Source: Clostridiales bacterium (GTDB lineage Bacteria; Bacillota; Clostridia; Saccharofermentanales; Saccharofermentanaceae). From it: 64,000 nt of DNA. This document shows, piece after piece, positions 27,299-36,624 of this stretch; position 1 is the stretch's first letter, and every line of letters begins with the position of its first letter. The notes below the pieces were generated by a model, which made no database searches, was not told the DNA's origin, and was given only the letters and a program-made list of their open reading frames with translations. The stretch is from contig JAFZBN010000021.1 in NCBI GenBank assembly GCA_017561715.1, positions 90,815 to 154,814 on the forward strand, written 5' to 3'. The translations under genes and the position numbers were made by a program.

Positions 27299-28543
27299 TT
27301 AGTACTTCATATCCGGATAGAGCGGATACTTAGCTGTCAGGCCGGCAACAGCAGCCTTGATGTCTTCCTTGGATTCTTCAAAGGAGAAGATCGCCTTAGC
27401 GATGCAGTCAGCGATAACATCCATATCAGCTTCCTTCATTCCACGAGCGGAAACAGCAGCTGTACCTACACGAACACCGGATGTTACGAACGGCTTTTCC
27501 GGATCGAAAGGAATGGTGTTCTTGTTTGCTGTGATGTTTACGTCATCAAGACGAAGCTGGAGTTCCTTACCTGTAACGCCAGTACCACGAAGGTCGATGA
27601 GCATCAGGTGGTTCTCTGTACCGCCGGAAACGAGGTTTACGCCTCTCTTCATAAGACCGTCAGCAAGAGCTGCAGCGTTCTTCACGATCTGGCCCTGATA
27701 AGCACGGAACTCATCAGAAAGAGCCTCCTTAAAAGCAACTGCCTTAGCAGCGATGATGTGCATCAGAGGACCACCCTGCTGGCCCGGGAATACTGCGGAG
27801 TCGATCTTCTTCGCATACTCTTCTTTGCACATGATGATACCGCCACGCGGTCCTCTAAGTGTCTTATGTGTTGTTGTAGTAACGAAGTCAGCGTACGGTA
27901 CCGGGTTCGGGTGAAGACCGGCAGCTACGAGACCTGCGATGTGAGCCATATCTACGAAGAGGTATGCGCCCACAGCATCAGCGATCTCACGGAACTTCTT
28001 AAAGTCGATGATCCTCGGATAAGCGGAAGCACCTGCAACGATGACCTTCGGCTTAACTTCCTTAGCAAGCTCGAGGAGCTTGTCATAGTTGATGGTCTGT
28101 GTCTCAGGATCTACCTGATAGAACTCAGACTGATATGTGCGGCCGGAAACGTTGAGTTTCATACCGTGTGTGAGGTGTCCGCCGTGAGAAAGGTCCATAC
28201 CGAGGATCTTATCGCCCGGCTCGAGGATCGCGAAGTAAACGGCAGTGTTTGCCTGAGCACCGGAGTGCGGCTGAACGTTTACGTGCTCAGCACCGAAGAG
28301 CTTCTTAGCTCTTTCGATAGCCAGGGACTCCACGATGTCAACATATTCGCATCCGCCGTAGTATCTCTTTCCCGGATAACCCTCAGCATACTTGTTTGTA
28401 AGCGGGGAACCTGCTGCCTCAAGAACAGCCTCGGTGACGAAGTTCTCAGAAGCGATCAGCTCGATCTTATTGCGCTGACGCTCAACTTCCTGCGTAATCG
28501 CCTGAAATACCTCAGGATCTTCTGCCTTAATATGTTCAAACAT
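27299..28543 (-). CDS. glyA: Serine hydroxymethyltransferase
   Basis: 414 residues with SD ggaggt. PLP enzyme interconverting serine and glycine with tetrahydrofolate, the main source of one-carbon units. Seen: [55 protein letters not shown] and [13 protein letters not shown], whose Lys binds PLP. purB upstream and folD elsewhere in the window use the same folate and purine pathways. It lies 111 bp after thiI on the same strand. Confidence 0.97.
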   Translation of the reverse strand: MFEHIKAEDPEVFQAITQEVERQRNKIELIASENFVTEAVLEAAGSPLTNKYAEGYPGKRYYGGCEYVDIVESLAIERAKKLFGAEHVNVQPHSGAQANTAVYFAILEPGDKILGMDLSHGGHLTHGMKLNVSGRTYQSEFYQVDPETQTINYDKLLELAKEVKPKVIVAGASAYPRIIDFKKFREIADAVGAYLFVDMAHIAGLVAAGLHPNPVPYADFVTTTTHKTLRGPRGGIIMCKEEYAKKIDSAVFPGQQGGPLMHIIAAKAVAFKEALSDEFRAYQGQIVKNAAALADGLMKRGVNLVSGGTENHLMLIDLRGTGVTGKELQLRLDDVNITANKNTIPFDPEKPFVTSGVRVGTAAVSARGMKEADMDVIADCIAKAIFSFEESKEDIKAAVAGLTAKYPLYPDMKY

Positions 28544-28653
28544 GGGATACCTCCAACAATGTGATACAAAATTACTCTAATATGATAATCAAATTATCCT
28601 CTTCCGTAAAGTCGCAACTTGCATAAACTTCAAGGTTTTATCATGAAGAATGT

Positions 28654-29874
28654 TCACTTCGAAGTACGTTCGATCTTATAGGTCGTGATGCCCTCGACAC
28701 CCTTCTGAACAAGTGTGGGAATATCGAGCTTTTCTTCCGCCTCGATGATGTGCTTTTTCTGCGGGTGTGTCTTCGGATGCTTGGCGACGAAAACCGTGCA
28801 GCAGTCCTCATAAGGAAGGATCGATGTTTCAAAAGCACCGATACGGCGGGAAATGTTACATGTCTCTTCCTTGTCGAGTCCGATCAACGGACGGAATACC
28901 GGCATGGTCTTAACGACTTCGTTCGTGATTTGGATCGCTTCGATCGTCTGGCTGGCGACCTGACCCAAAGACTCACCGGTGATCAAGCACTTACAGCCCT
29001 GCTTATTGGCAAGTTCTTCGGCGATCTCGAACATGATACGGCGCATCGTGATCGTCAGCATGTCCTGCGGACTGTTCTTATAAAGGTCCAGCTGGATGTC
29101 CGTGAAATTGCAAACATGCAGAAGGATCGTTCCGGAATACTGAGAGACGATCTTTGCCAGATCCTTGACCTTTTCGAGCGCGCGCTCACTGGTGTACGGA
29201 TAGGAATGGAAATAGATCGCTTCGAGCTGCATACCGCGGGAAGCCATCATGTAACCGGCAACCGGGCTGTCGATACCGCCGGAAAGAAGCAACATGCCCT
29301 TGCCTGCCGTTCCGACCGGAAGACCTCTGTGGCCTTCGAGTTTTTCGCTGTAAACGAAGCGGTTTTCACGGACTTCCACATAGATGATGAAATCCGGATT
29401 ATGTACGTCAACGGTAAGCTCCGGATGCGCGATCAGGATCTTTTCTCCGACATCCGCGCAGATCTCCGGAGATGCCAGCGGGAAACGCTTGTCGCCGCGC
29501 TTGCTCTCAACTTTAAAAGTCTTATAGTCATGCTCGGAAAGAATCTCATCTGTGAGCATAAGCGCGTGATCTTTGATGGATTCCATATCACCGTCAAACT
29601 TCCAGACAAGGCTTGCGGAAACAAGTCCGAATACCTGAGTTACGGCACGAAGCACCTGATTGGCGTTCTCTTTATCCTCAAGAACATCCGGGTTAGAATC
29701 TTTCGGCTCGATCCAGATACGGGACTGGCTCTGTACGATGGAAAAAGCACCGTACTCCTTCAGTCTCCATCTCAAGTTATCGATCAGCTGTCTTTCAAAC
29801 TTACCGCGGTTTAAACCCTTGAGCGCGATCTCGCCCATTCTGGCCAGAATGATGGTTCTGTACGAATTACTCAT
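28654..29874 (-). CDS. thiI: tRNA 4-thiouridine sulfurtransferase ThiI (no rhodanese domain)
   Basis: 406 residues. N-terminal ferredoxin-like and THUMP domains (residues about 1-165) precede a PP-loop ATPase with LLSGGIDSPVAGYMM. It ends near residue 400 without the C-terminal rhodanese domain of the E. coli enzyme, as is usual in Bacillota. It adenylates U8 of tRNA and inserts sulfur. The gene directly upstream (19-bp gap) is a cysteine desulfurase, matching the NifZ-ThiI arrangement of Bacillus subtilis where the desulfurase feeds sulfur straight to ThiI. Whether thiazole synthesis is also served cannot be told. Confidence 0.95.
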   Translation of the reverse strand: MSNSYRTIILARMGEIALKGLNRGKFERQLIDNLRWRLKEYGAFSIVQSQSRIWIEPKDSNPDVLEDKENANQVLRAVTQVFGLVSASLVWKFDGDMESIKDHALMLTDEILSEHDYKTFKVESKRGDKRFPLASPEICADVGEKILIAHPELTVDVHNPDFIIYVEVRENRFVYSEKLEGHRGLPVGTAGKGMLLLSGGIDSPVAGYMMASRGMQLEAIYFHSYPYTSERALEKVKDLAKIVSQYSGTILLHVCNFTDIQLDLYKNSPQDMLTITMRRIMFEIAEELANKQGCKCLITGESLGQVASQTIEAIQITNEVVKTMPVFRPLIGLDKEETCNISRRIGAFETSILPYEDCCTVFVAKHPKTHPQKKHIIEAEEKLDIPTLVQKGVEGITTYKIERTSK

Positions 29875-29893
29875 GAATATGACTCCTTATTGA

Positions 29894-31033
29894 TTAGACC
29901 TTGTATCTCTCGTAGATCTCTTTGATCGATGTGATCGTCTGATCCAGTTCTTCTTTTGTATTAAATCTCGAGAAGCTGAATCTTACGGCATTTGACGCGA
30001 TCTCACGGCGGATGCCCATCTCGGTCAATACATAGCTGACTTTCTTCGTTTTCGAAGAGCATGCGGAAACCGTCGATACGAAGATCTCTTTTTCCTCTAA
30101 ACAGTGTAACATGGTTTCCGACTGAAAGGACGGAAAAGAGACGTTGAGAACGTAAGGAAGCGCGTCCGAAGGAGAAAGGATCTCCGCGCCGAGTGCATTC
30201 AGATCGGAAGCGAACTGATCACGAAGTTCAGTCATTCTCGAAAGATTTCCGTCGATGTTCTCAAGTGCTTTTTCCAAAGCCAATGCAAAAGCACTAGCCA
30301 GGTACGGACTCTGCGTTCCGGATCTCATACCTCTCTGCTGGCCGCCGCCTAAAATCAAAGGCGCGACACGAACGCCGGACTTGATATAAAGAAGCCCGAA
30401 GCCCTTAAGCGCATGGATCTTGTGGCCGGAAAAAGAAGCCATATCGATGCCCATACGGGATAGAGAGATCGGAAGTTTTCCAAGCGACTGGACGCAGTCC
30501 AGATGGATCTTCGTATTTCTGTTCTTCTTATTACGGATCTCGATGATCTCCTGAAGCGGCAGGATCGATCCGGTCTCGTTATTTACATGCGTAAAAGTAA
30601 GAAGCGCGGTATTCTCGTCGATCGCGTCAGAAAGAGCGTCAAGATCCGGCTTACCGTCCTTGTCGACAGGGAGATAGCAGATATCATAGCCTTCTTTTGC
30701 GAGCTTTTCGAGAGACTCCAGAGAAGCCTTATGCTCGGTCTTCGTGGAGATGACCTTCTTCCCTGCTCTCGGATTCTGATGCATATAACCGAGGATGGAA
30801 GTATTCACAGACTCGGAACCACAGGATGTGAAATAGAGCTCATCCTTTTTACATGAAAGGAGTTTACTGATCTTATCGAGACTTTCGTTTAGGTCCTTTT
30901 CGGCCAGAACGCCAAGACGATGAAGAGATCCCGGATTACCGAAAGTCTCTTCTCCGCTCAAGGTTTCATAAACCAAACGAGCCACTTCAGGAAGTGGCTT
31001 CGTGGTTGCACTATTGTCTAGATAAATGCTCAT
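29894..31033 (-). CDS. Cysteine desulfurase partner of ThiI, copy 2
   Basis: 379 residues. Seen: YLDNSATTKPLPEV, the EHKASLES histidine, SFSGHKIHALKGFG with the PLP Lys, GGGQQRGMRSGT, and VSACSSKTKK with the catalytic Cys. It is clearly diverged from the copy at 21026. Its position 19 bp upstream of thiI argues for a dedicated role in tRNA thiolation, as for B. subtilis NifZ. purB lies 37 bp upstream on the same strand. The assignment as desulfurase is firm; the partner is inferred from context. Confidence 0.92.
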   Translation of the reverse strand: MSIYLDNSATTKPLPEVARLVYETLSGEETFGNPGSLHRLGVLAEKDLNESLDKISKLLSCKKDELYFTSCGSESVNTSILGYMHQNPRAGKKVISTKTEHKASLESLEKLAKEGYDICYLPVDKDGKPDLDALSDAIDENTALLTFTHVNNETGSILPLQEIIEIRNKKNRNTKIHLDCVQSLGKLPISLSRMGIDMASFSGHKIHALKGFGLLYIKSGVRVAPLILGGGQQRGMRSGTQSPYLASAFALALEKALENIDGNLSRMTELRDQFASDLNALGAEILSPSDALPYVLNVSFPSFQSETMLHCLEEKEIFVSTVSACSSKTKKVSYVLTEMGIRREIASNAVRFSFSRFNTKEELDQTITSIKEIYERYKV

Positions 31034-31070
31034 ATTCTATCCTTACATATCCTCGTTGATTAAGAAAGGA

Positions 31071-32504
31071 TCAAACGTTCAGTTCAGGCTCTTCCATATC
31101 GAGCTCGCAAGCGTACATCTTCAGGATCGGCTCAACGTCGTTCTTCAGGAAAGATGTGACCTGCTCAGGGCAACGACCGATATAGAGCTTCGGATCCAGA
31201 AGTGTATCCAGGGAATCCTTATCCAGGCCAAATGCCGGGTCATCAGCGATGCGTGTCAGGAGGTCGTTCGGAAGACCTTCTTCCTTAACTACCTTACCGG
31301 CTGCCATGGAGTGAACACGGATCTTCTCGTGAAGCTCCTGACGGTCACCACCGCGCTTAACAGCTTCCATCATGATGTTCTCAGTCGCCATGAACGGCAG
31401 TTCATTCATGATGTGGTTATGGATCATCTTCGGATAAACAACGAGTCCGGAGGCAACGTTGAGATAGATGCTCAGGATCGCGTCTACTGCGAGGAAAGCT
31501 TCCGGTACGGAAATACGCTTATTCGCGGAGTCATCGAGTGTTCTTTCGAACCACTGCTCAGAAGCGGTCATTGCCGGGTTCAGAGCGTTCGCGATGACAT
31601 AACGGGACAGTGAGCAGATACGCTCGGATCTCATCGGGTTTCTCTTATACGCCATAGCGGAAGAACCGATCTGTGTCTTCTCGAAAGGCTCTTCGATCTC
31701 TTTCAGGTGCTGAAGGAGACGGATGTCGTTGCTGAACTTATGCGCGGATGTCGCAATACCGGAAAGTGTATTGAGGACCTTTGCGTCGAGCTTTCTTGTA
31801 TATGTCTGACCGGATACGGAGATGGAAGCTTCAAAACCCATCTTCTCCGCGATCATCTGGTCAAGCTTTTCAACCTTCTCGTGGTCACCCTGGAAAAGAT
31901 CGAGGAAGCTCGCCTGAGTACCTGTTGTACCCTTGCAGCCGAGAGGCTTGAGGCAGGACAGTGTGTAATCGAGTTCATCGAGGTCGATCAGGAGATCCTG
32001 GAGCCACAATGTAGCACGCTTACCTACAGTTACGAGCTGAGCCGGCTGGAAATGAGTAAAACCAAGTGTCGGCATCGCCTTATACTCGTCAGCGAACTTA
32101 GCGAGTTTTTCGATAACGGCAAGAAGTCTCTTTCTTGTCAGGATCAAAGCTTCATGCATCAGAAGGATATCTGTGTTATCTCCTACATAGCAGGATGTAG
32201 CGCCGAGGTGGATGATTCCCTTTGCCTTCGGGCACTGCTCACCATAAGCATGTACGTGCGCCATTACGTCATGACGAACGAGCTTTTCTTCTCTTGCAGC
32301 GACATCATAGTTGATATCTTCCTTGGAGGCCTCGAGCTCGGCGATCTGTTCATCAGTGATGTTCAGGCCAAGTTCTTTTTCACAGGAAGCTAAGTAGATC
32401 CAGAGCTGTCTCCATGTTTTAAACTTATGATCAGGCGAGAAGATCGCCTTCATTTCCTTACTGGAATAACGGGAATTCAGCGGGCTTTCGTAGATATCCT
32501 TCAT
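31071..32504 (-). CDS. purB: Adenylosuccinate lyase
   Basis: 477 residues of the fumarase/aspartase superfamily. Signature SSAMAYKRNPMRSE is present, with TSCYVGDNTD and TLGFTHFQPAQ upstream. It cleaves SAICAR and adenylosuccinate in purine synthesis, releasing fumarate. It starts 3 bp after the stop of the upstream aminotransferase gene, so the two are cotranscribed and probably translationally coupled. No other pur gene is adjacent. Confidence 0.96.
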   Translation of the reverse strand: MKDIYESPLNSRYSSKEMKAIFSPDHKFKTWRQLWIYLASCEKELGLNITDEQIAELEASKEDINYDVAAREEKLVRHDVMAHVHAYGEQCPKAKGIIHLGATSCYVGDNTDILLMHEALILTRKRLLAVIEKLAKFADEYKAMPTLGFTHFQPAQLVTVGKRATLWLQDLLIDLDELDYTLSCLKPLGCKGTTGTQASFLDLFQGDHEKVEKLDQMIAEKMGFEASISVSGQTYTRKLDAKVLNTLSGIATSAHKFSNDIRLLQHLKEIEEPFEKTQIGSSAMAYKRNPMRSERICSLSRYVIANALNPAMTASEQWFERTLDDSANKRISVPEAFLAVDAILSIYLNVASGLVVYPKMIHNHIMNELPFMATENIMMEAVKRGGDRQELHEKIRVHSMAAGKVVKEEGLPNDLLTRIADDPAFGLDKDSLDTLLDPKLYIGRCPEQVTSFLKNDVEPILKMYACELDMEEPELNV

Positions 32505-32507
32505 GTC

Positions 32508-33797
32508 TTACTCCTCCAAAAGTTTTCTTACAGCTGCTAGTTTAGCACAAACGGCGAAAACTGTAACGGCAGTTTCGATATCTTCTACCTTCGGGAAGCT
32601 CGGAGCGATACGAAGGTTGCTGTCGTTCGGATCCTTCTTATAAGGATATGTCGCGCCGGCAGGTGTAAACGCTACACCGCACTCCTTGGCAAGACGGACT
32701 GTCTCTTTCGCTGTGCCGTTCAGAAGATAAACGGATACGAAGTAACCACCCAGAGGAGAATTCCAGTGCGCGATACCGCTGCCCATAAATTCATCGTCAA
32801 GGATCTTCAGTACCATCTCGAATTTCGGACGAAGGATCTCGGCCTGCTTGGACATGACCTTCTTAACTGCCTCGAGGTTCGGGATGTATTTCGCGTGCAT
32901 CAGCTGAATGATCTTATTCGGACCGATGGACTGTACGCCGAGGTACTTTCTCGCGCGGGTTGTGTTCTCCTCGTTAGCCGCCATGCAAGCGATACCGGAA
33001 CCGGCAAAAGAGATCTTACTTGTAGAAGCGAACTCATAAACACGGTTCGGGTTACCTGCCTCACGGCAGAGCTTGAGGATATCCGGGAGAGTTCCCTGTC
33101 TGGAAGGTTCATCATAAAGGTGATGCACTACATAAGCGTTATCCCAGAGGATCCTGAAATCCGGAGCCGCAGTCTTCATGGATGCCATGCGCTTACAGAC
33201 TTCCTCGGAGTAGATATATCCGTCCGGATTGCTGTAAAGCGGCATCGCCCACATACCAAGGATCGAAGCGTCCTCAGCAACAAGCTTTTCGACCATATCC
33301 ATATCCGGACCATCTTCATTAAGCGGAACCGGGATCAGCTCAAAACCGAGAGTCTCGGTAACGAGGAAGTGTCTGTCATAACCCGGAACCGGGCAGAGCC
33401 ACTTACGGCCTTCGATCTGGCCCCACGGCTTAGAAGATTCGATCTCGCCGAAGATCAAGGAACGGGAAAGTGTATCGTACATCAGCTGAAGGCTGGAGTT
33501 ATTACCTACAGTTACGAGTTCAGGATCGATACCCAGGATCTCACCGAAGAGATTTCTGGATTCCTTAATGCCGAACGGAACACCGTAGTTACGGCAGTCA
33601 GAACCGTCTTCCGCCTTGAGGTTATTTGTATCAAGCAGGGTCGGCATTTCATTTGCGATGTCCAGCTGATCCGGACTCGGCTTACCTCGCGTCATATCCA
33701 GAGCCAGATTTCGGGATTTCAGTTCGTTGTAACGCATCTCCAAAATCTTGAGAGTATCTTTCAATTCCGCCTTACTCAGTTCAAGATAAGTCTTCAT
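32508..33797 (-). CDS. Class I aminotransferase, probable aspartate aminotransferase
   Basis: 429 residues from the ATG at 33797 (aaggaggcc SD). PLP fold-type I features: NYGVPFGIKESRNLFGEILG, GNNSSLQLMYDTL, WDNAYVVHHLY, FASTSKISFAGSGIA with the PLP Lys, and NLRIAPSFP with the carboxylate-binding Arg. It resembles the type Ic aspartate aminotransferases of anaerobes rather than classical AspC. Supplying aspartate to the purB step next door would make sense, which is inference. It heads the purB-desulfurase-thiI-glyA-rarA run and has a 110-bp leader from a good promoter. Confidence 0.85.
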   Translation of the reverse strand: MKTYLELSKAELKDTLKILEMRYNELKSRNLALDMTRGKPSPDQLDIANEMPTLLDTNNLKAEDGSDCRNYGVPFGIKESRNLFGEILGIDPELVTVGNNSSLQLMYDTLSRSLIFGEIESSKPWGQIEGRKWLCPVPGYDRHFLVTETLGFELIPVPLNEDGPDMDMVEKLVAEDASILGMWAMPLYSNPDGYIYSEEVCKRMASMKTAAPDFRILWDNAYVVHHLYDEPSRQGTLPDILKLCREAGNPNRVYEFASTSKISFAGSGIACMAANEENTTRARKYLGVQSIGPNKIIQLMHAKYIPNLEAVKKVMSKQAEILRPKFEMVLKILDDEFMGSGIAHWNSPLGGYFVSVYLLNGTAKETVRLAKECGVAFTPAGATYPYKKDPNDSNLRIAPSFPKVEDIETAVTVFAVCAKLAAVRKLLEE

Positions 33798-33910
33798 GAC
33801 ATTGGCCTCCTTGCCATTGCTTGTAATTTCGCTCGAAAAGCACTTGAAAAGAAATTTGATTTCTTCGGTCTTGCATTTTCGCAAAATCTTTCGCGCTTTT
33901 AGCCTTGTAT

Positions 33911-33939
33911 ATTATGTTATAAATGAAAGTATTTGACAA
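33911..33939 (-). promoter_or_regulatory. Promoter of the aminotransferase-purB run
   Basis: Minus strand TTGTCA (plus 33934-33939), 17-bp spacer, CATAAT (plus 33911-33916). The predicted leader before the aminotransferase start is about 110 nt and contains the AAAAGCAC word at 33836. Confidence 0.65.
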
Positions 33940-33981
33940 GCAACTTGCAAGACAATATTTGATTTTCGCTGAAATATACAA

Positions 33982-34005
33982 AAGAACCCGTTTTCACGGG
34001 TTCTT
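33982..34005 (-). terminator. Terminator after yraN
   Basis: AAGAACCCG, 6-nt loop, CGGGTTCTT. On the minus strand it follows the yraN stop by about 25 bp and ends in TTTTG. It closes the ribosome and SRP gene cluster. Confidence 0.85.
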
Positions 34006-34029
34006 CAATGACATTTTAACGAGTGAATA

Positions 34030-34392
34030 TCAGAAGAACGGTGTAAACTGCACGTCAATGATGTTCCCGGACACATCATGGATCACGCCTGCAACGAAAT
34101 AGGAAACGCGCTCCAGATCAATATGATTCTTTTTACAGAATTCCAAAGTAGTGCGCATGATCTTCTGCTGTTTACTTTTGGTCACTGCTTCTTCCGGCGT
34201 TCCGTACCTTGTCCTGAAATCCCTGGACTTCACCTCGATCACAAGGATCTTCTCTTTATAAGCACAAATTATATCGATCTCCCCAACATTGTGAACCGAG
34301 TAATTTCTGGCAAGGATCTTCGCTCCACGCCTTTCCAGAAACCCTGCTACAAAATCCTCGGACTTCCTGCCGACATCTTGATTTCTCGTCAC
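34030..34392 (-). CDS. UPF0102 family nuclease-like protein YraN
   Basis: 120 residues from a GTG at 34392, chosen because aaggaggt lies 5 bp before it; an in-frame ATG at 34422 has no such site. It has the YraN core: GRKSEDFVAGFLERRG, then GEIDIICAYKEKILVIEVKSR, whose Asp, Glu-x-Lys residues form a restriction-enzyme-like nuclease site. Its biochemical role is not established. The link to rnhB and rbgA upstream is conserved in many Bacillota. Confidence 0.88.
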   Translation of the reverse strand: MTRNQDVGRKSEDFVAGFLERRGAKILARNYSVHNVGEIDIICAYKEKILVIEVKSRDFRTRYGTPEEAVTKSKQQKIMRTTLEFCKKNHIDLERVSYFVAGVIHDVSGNIIDVQFTPFF

Positions 34393-34425
34393 AATGACCT
34401 CCTTTTGTAAAAGAGTCTTCATCTA

Positions 34426-34502
34426 TTTGCGGAAATGATTCTGTAGAGCGCCTCCGCAGGCCAACGGCCGAGGACCAGCGCCGGAAGAATCATTTCTGCA
34501 AA
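34426..34502. repeat. Structured intergenic element between rnhB and yraN
   Basis: Two 17-bp arms (34426-34442 and 34486-34502) pair with a single G-T mismatch around a GC-rich 43-nt centre. On the minus strand the centre folds further: CCTC, GGCC, loop GTT, GGCC, bulge, GAGG. No T-run follows on either strand, so it is not a plain terminator. Part of the sequence recurs at 41027-41065. Confidence 0.6.
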
Positions 34503-34505
34503 AAA

Positions 34506-35135
34506 TCAATGCATCTTTTTCAAGAAGCTCATACGATGGATCGGAGAGATACCAAGCTCATGGATCGCCGCATAATGAGCCGCGGTTCCGTACCCCTTGT
34601 GCTGGGCAAATCCGTATCCCGGGTATTCCTTGTCGTAATCTTCCATGATACGGTCTCGAGAAACTTTAGCCAGGATCGAAGCGGCTGCGATAGAATTCGA
34701 CTTCGCGTCACCCTTAATGATCGGCTTTACGGGAATGCCGGTTCCATCAAGATTCACGGCATCGATCAGAAGCACATCCGGCTTGATGGCAAGACCTTTT
34801 ACACAGGCACGCATCGCGTTCTTTGTCGCATTTAGTATATTGACCTCATCGATCTCTTTCGGCTCGACTCGGATCACGCAAAAGCACTTTGCCTTCGCGA
34901 TGATCTCATCGTATAACTGATCACGCTTTTTCGGAGAAAGCTTCTTCGAGTCATCGAGTCCATAGATCGGTTTTTCGGGATCAAGGATACAAGCGGCCGC
35001 AACGACAGGACCCGCGAGAGGTCCTCTTCCCGCCTCATCGATACCACAGGCGATCGGAGTACCTTCCTCGATGCATTCTTTTTCAAATGCAGACATGACT
35101 TCATATTTTTCGATCAGTTTCTCTTCACGTGTCAT
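34506..35135 (-). CDS. rnhB: Ribonuclease HII
   Basis: 209 residues from the ATG at 35135 (aaggag SD). Seen: CGIDEAGRGPLAGPVVAAA with the catalytic Asp-Glu pair, and KGDAKSNSIAAASILAKVSRDR and YGFAQHKGYGTAAH further on. It cuts RNA in RNA-DNA hybrids, including single ribonucleotides misinserted into DNA. rbgA ends 4 bp upstream, so the two are coupled. A type 1 RNase H gene is also present at 57644. Confidence 0.96.
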   Translation of the reverse strand: MTREEKLIEKYEVMSAFEKECIEEGTPIACGIDEAGRGPLAGPVVAAACILDPEKPIYGLDDSKKLSPKKRDQLYDEIIAKAKCFCVIRVEPKEIDEVNILNATKNAMRACVKGLAIKPDVLLIDAVNLDGTGIPVKPIIKGDAKSNSIAAASILAKVSRDRIMEDYDKEYPGYGFAQHKGYGTAAHYAAIHELGISPIHRMSFLKKMH

Positions 35136-35139
35136 AGTT

Positions 35140-36024
35140 TTACTCCTTCGGCTGATCCGGTGTTTCCAGCGAGATCCTTGCAATTCTTACATTTCTGAAG
35201 TCATCCAGCAGAAGTTTGGCGAAACGCTCATCGTTGATCCTGCCGCCGGAAAGGATACAGCCCATGTGGCGAGCCGCCTCCTCGAATCTTTCATAATCAT
35301 CTTCGATATAGTCTTCGGAGCCGATCGGATCAAGCTTATAACGCGCATAGAAAGCGTCCGGATAGAGCTTTTCGATCAGTTTCATGCCGGAAAAAGCAAC
35401 GTCAACGACATCGACGACCTCAACCTTTACGGCACCGGTAAGTGTCAGTACGAGCTGGTTTCTCGGAGTTCCGAGTCTCGGCCAAAGAACACCGGGCATA
35501 TCCATCAGTTCCAGCTGTCCGTCGGATCTTGCCCACTTAAAGTCACGGGTAACACCCGGCATATCACCGGTGATCGCGATCTTACGGTTGCAAAGGCCGT
35601 TGATAAGTGTGGACTTCCCGGAATTCGGGACACCTACGACCATGGCACGCACAGGACGGCCCAGACGGCCTCTAGCCTCTGCTTTTGCAAGCACATCCTT
35701 ACACATATCTACCGCCATGGAACGAAGCTTATCGAGTCCTTTCTTATGGGAAGCATCGATCGCGATCGCGGCAATGCCCTTAGATTTATAGTAAGAAAGC
35801 CAGGAATTAGTGATGTTTTCATCCGCAAGGTCGGCCTTATTCAGCACCACGATACGCGGCTTCTTGGCGACCAGATTATCCAGTTCGGGGTTTCTGCTGG
35901 AGATCGGGATGCGGGCATCTACCGTTTCGAACACGATATCGACGTATTTCAGTTTATCTGAAACCTCGTTCAGTGCTTTTCGCATATGACCCGGAAACCA
36001 GTTGATATTGCCTTTATTCTCCAT
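35140..36024 (-). CDS. rbgA: Ribosome biogenesis GTPase RbgA (YlqF)
   Basis: 294 residues with circularly permuted GTPase motifs: G4 VVLNKADL near residue 57 comes before G1 VVGVPNSGKSTLING near 130 and G3 DMPGVLWP. RbgA is needed for late 50S subunit assembly in Bacillota. It stands between rplS (L19) and rnhB in the conserved order. A terminator lies between rplS and this gene, so it may depend on read-through or its own weak promoter. Confidence 0.95.
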   Translation of the reverse strand: MENKGNINWFPGHMRKALNEVSDKLKYVDIVFETVDARIPISSRNPELDNLVAKKPRIVVLNKADLADENITNSWLSYYKSKGIAAIAIDASHKKGLDKLRSMAVDMCKDVLAKAEARGRLGRPVRAMVVGVPNSGKSTLINGLCNRKIAITGDMPGVTRDFKWARSDGQLELMDMPGVLWPRLGTPRNQLVLTLTGAVKVEVVDVVDVAFSGMKLIEKLYPDAFYARYKLDPIGSEDYIEDDYERFEEAARHMGCILSGGRINDERFAKLLLDDFRNVRIARISLETPDQPKE

Positions 36025-36074
36025 TCGGAAAACTCCTCGATACTTTATTTCTGCACGAATAATTATAGCATAAC

Positions 36075-36105
36075 AAAAGGCTGCCTCGAATGAGACAGCC
36101 TTTTT
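36075..36105 (-). terminator. Terminator after rplS
   Basis: AAAAGGCTGCCTC, loop GAAT, GAGACAGCCTTTTT. It ends in T-runs on both strands. On the minus strand it lies 25 bp past the L19 stop and could attenuate rbgA, rnhB and yraN. Confidence 0.85.
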
Positions 36106-36129
36106 GATAATCGATAAATCGTATCAGAA

Positions 36130-36483
36130 TCACTTCTTGGAAGAAAGCTTCTCTGTGATTCTAGCGGCTTTACCAACGCGACCACGCAGGTAATAAAGCT
36201 TCGCTCTTCTTACACGGCCCTTACGGACGATCTCAATCTTATCAATGTTAGGAGAATGAACGGGTAATACACGCTCAACACCTACGCCATAGGAGAGACG
36301 GCGAATTGTCATGGTCTCAGAAAGACCGCCGCCCTTACGTGCAATCACATAGCCTTCAAATACCTGGATACGCTCACGGGAACCTTCCTTGATCTTCAGG
36401 TGTGCTTTTACAAGATCACCGATCTCGACCTCGGAATAGCTATTACGCAGATTATCCTGCTCGACTGCTTTAACTAAATCCAT
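36130..36483 (-). CDS. rplS: 50S ribosomal protein L19
   Basis: 117 residues from the ATG at 36483 (gaggaggaaac SD). Conserved L19 features: [47 protein letters not shown] and [16 protein letters not shown]19 sits at the 30S-50S interface. It has its own promoter and terminator and is separated from trmD by an unusual inserted gene. A short structured leader lies between promoter and start. Confidence 0.97.
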   Translation of the reverse strand: MDLVKAVEQDNLRNSYSEVEIGDLVKAHLKIKEGSRERIQVFEGYVIARKGGGLSETMTIRRLSYGVGVERVLPVHSPNIDKIEIVRKGRVRRAKLYYLRGRVGKAARITEKLSSKK

Positions 36484-36547
36484 CTTTGTTTCCTCCTCTT
36501 CCGATAGATGTTCATGCGGGATCACGCAGCGGACCATCCCTTTTAGC
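36484..36547 (-). ncRNA. Candidate L19 leader RNA
   Basis: The roughly 64-nt leader between the predicted start point and rplS contains GGGAT, then GGTCCGCTGCGTG, then ATCCC, which can form a hairpin with an ordered loop, followed by AU-rich sequence and the SD. Position and size fit the ribosomal protein leader described upstream of L19 in low-GC Gram-positives. I could not align it to that family, so this is tentative. Confidence 0.4.
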
Positions 36548-36553
36548 CGTTAA

Positions 36554-36582
36554 ATGATACCATAACGGATTTTCATATGCAA
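36554..36582 (-). promoter_or_regulatory. rplS promoter
   Basis: Minus strand TTGCAT (plus 36577-36582), 17-bp spacer, TATCAT (plus 36554-36559). An imperfect hairpin with AAGTG and CACTT ends (36581-36605) lies just upstream. Confidence 0.6.
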
Positions 36583-36624
36583 GTGTTTTCTTTCGAAAAG
36601 CACTTATATTTCTTTCTTTTGCGC

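Noticed and set aside
27071..28564. Plus-strand open frame of about 497 codons opposite glyA and rarA
   Set aside because: Shadow of the biased codon use in glyA. Low-quality composition, no start signals, and it spans two real genes.
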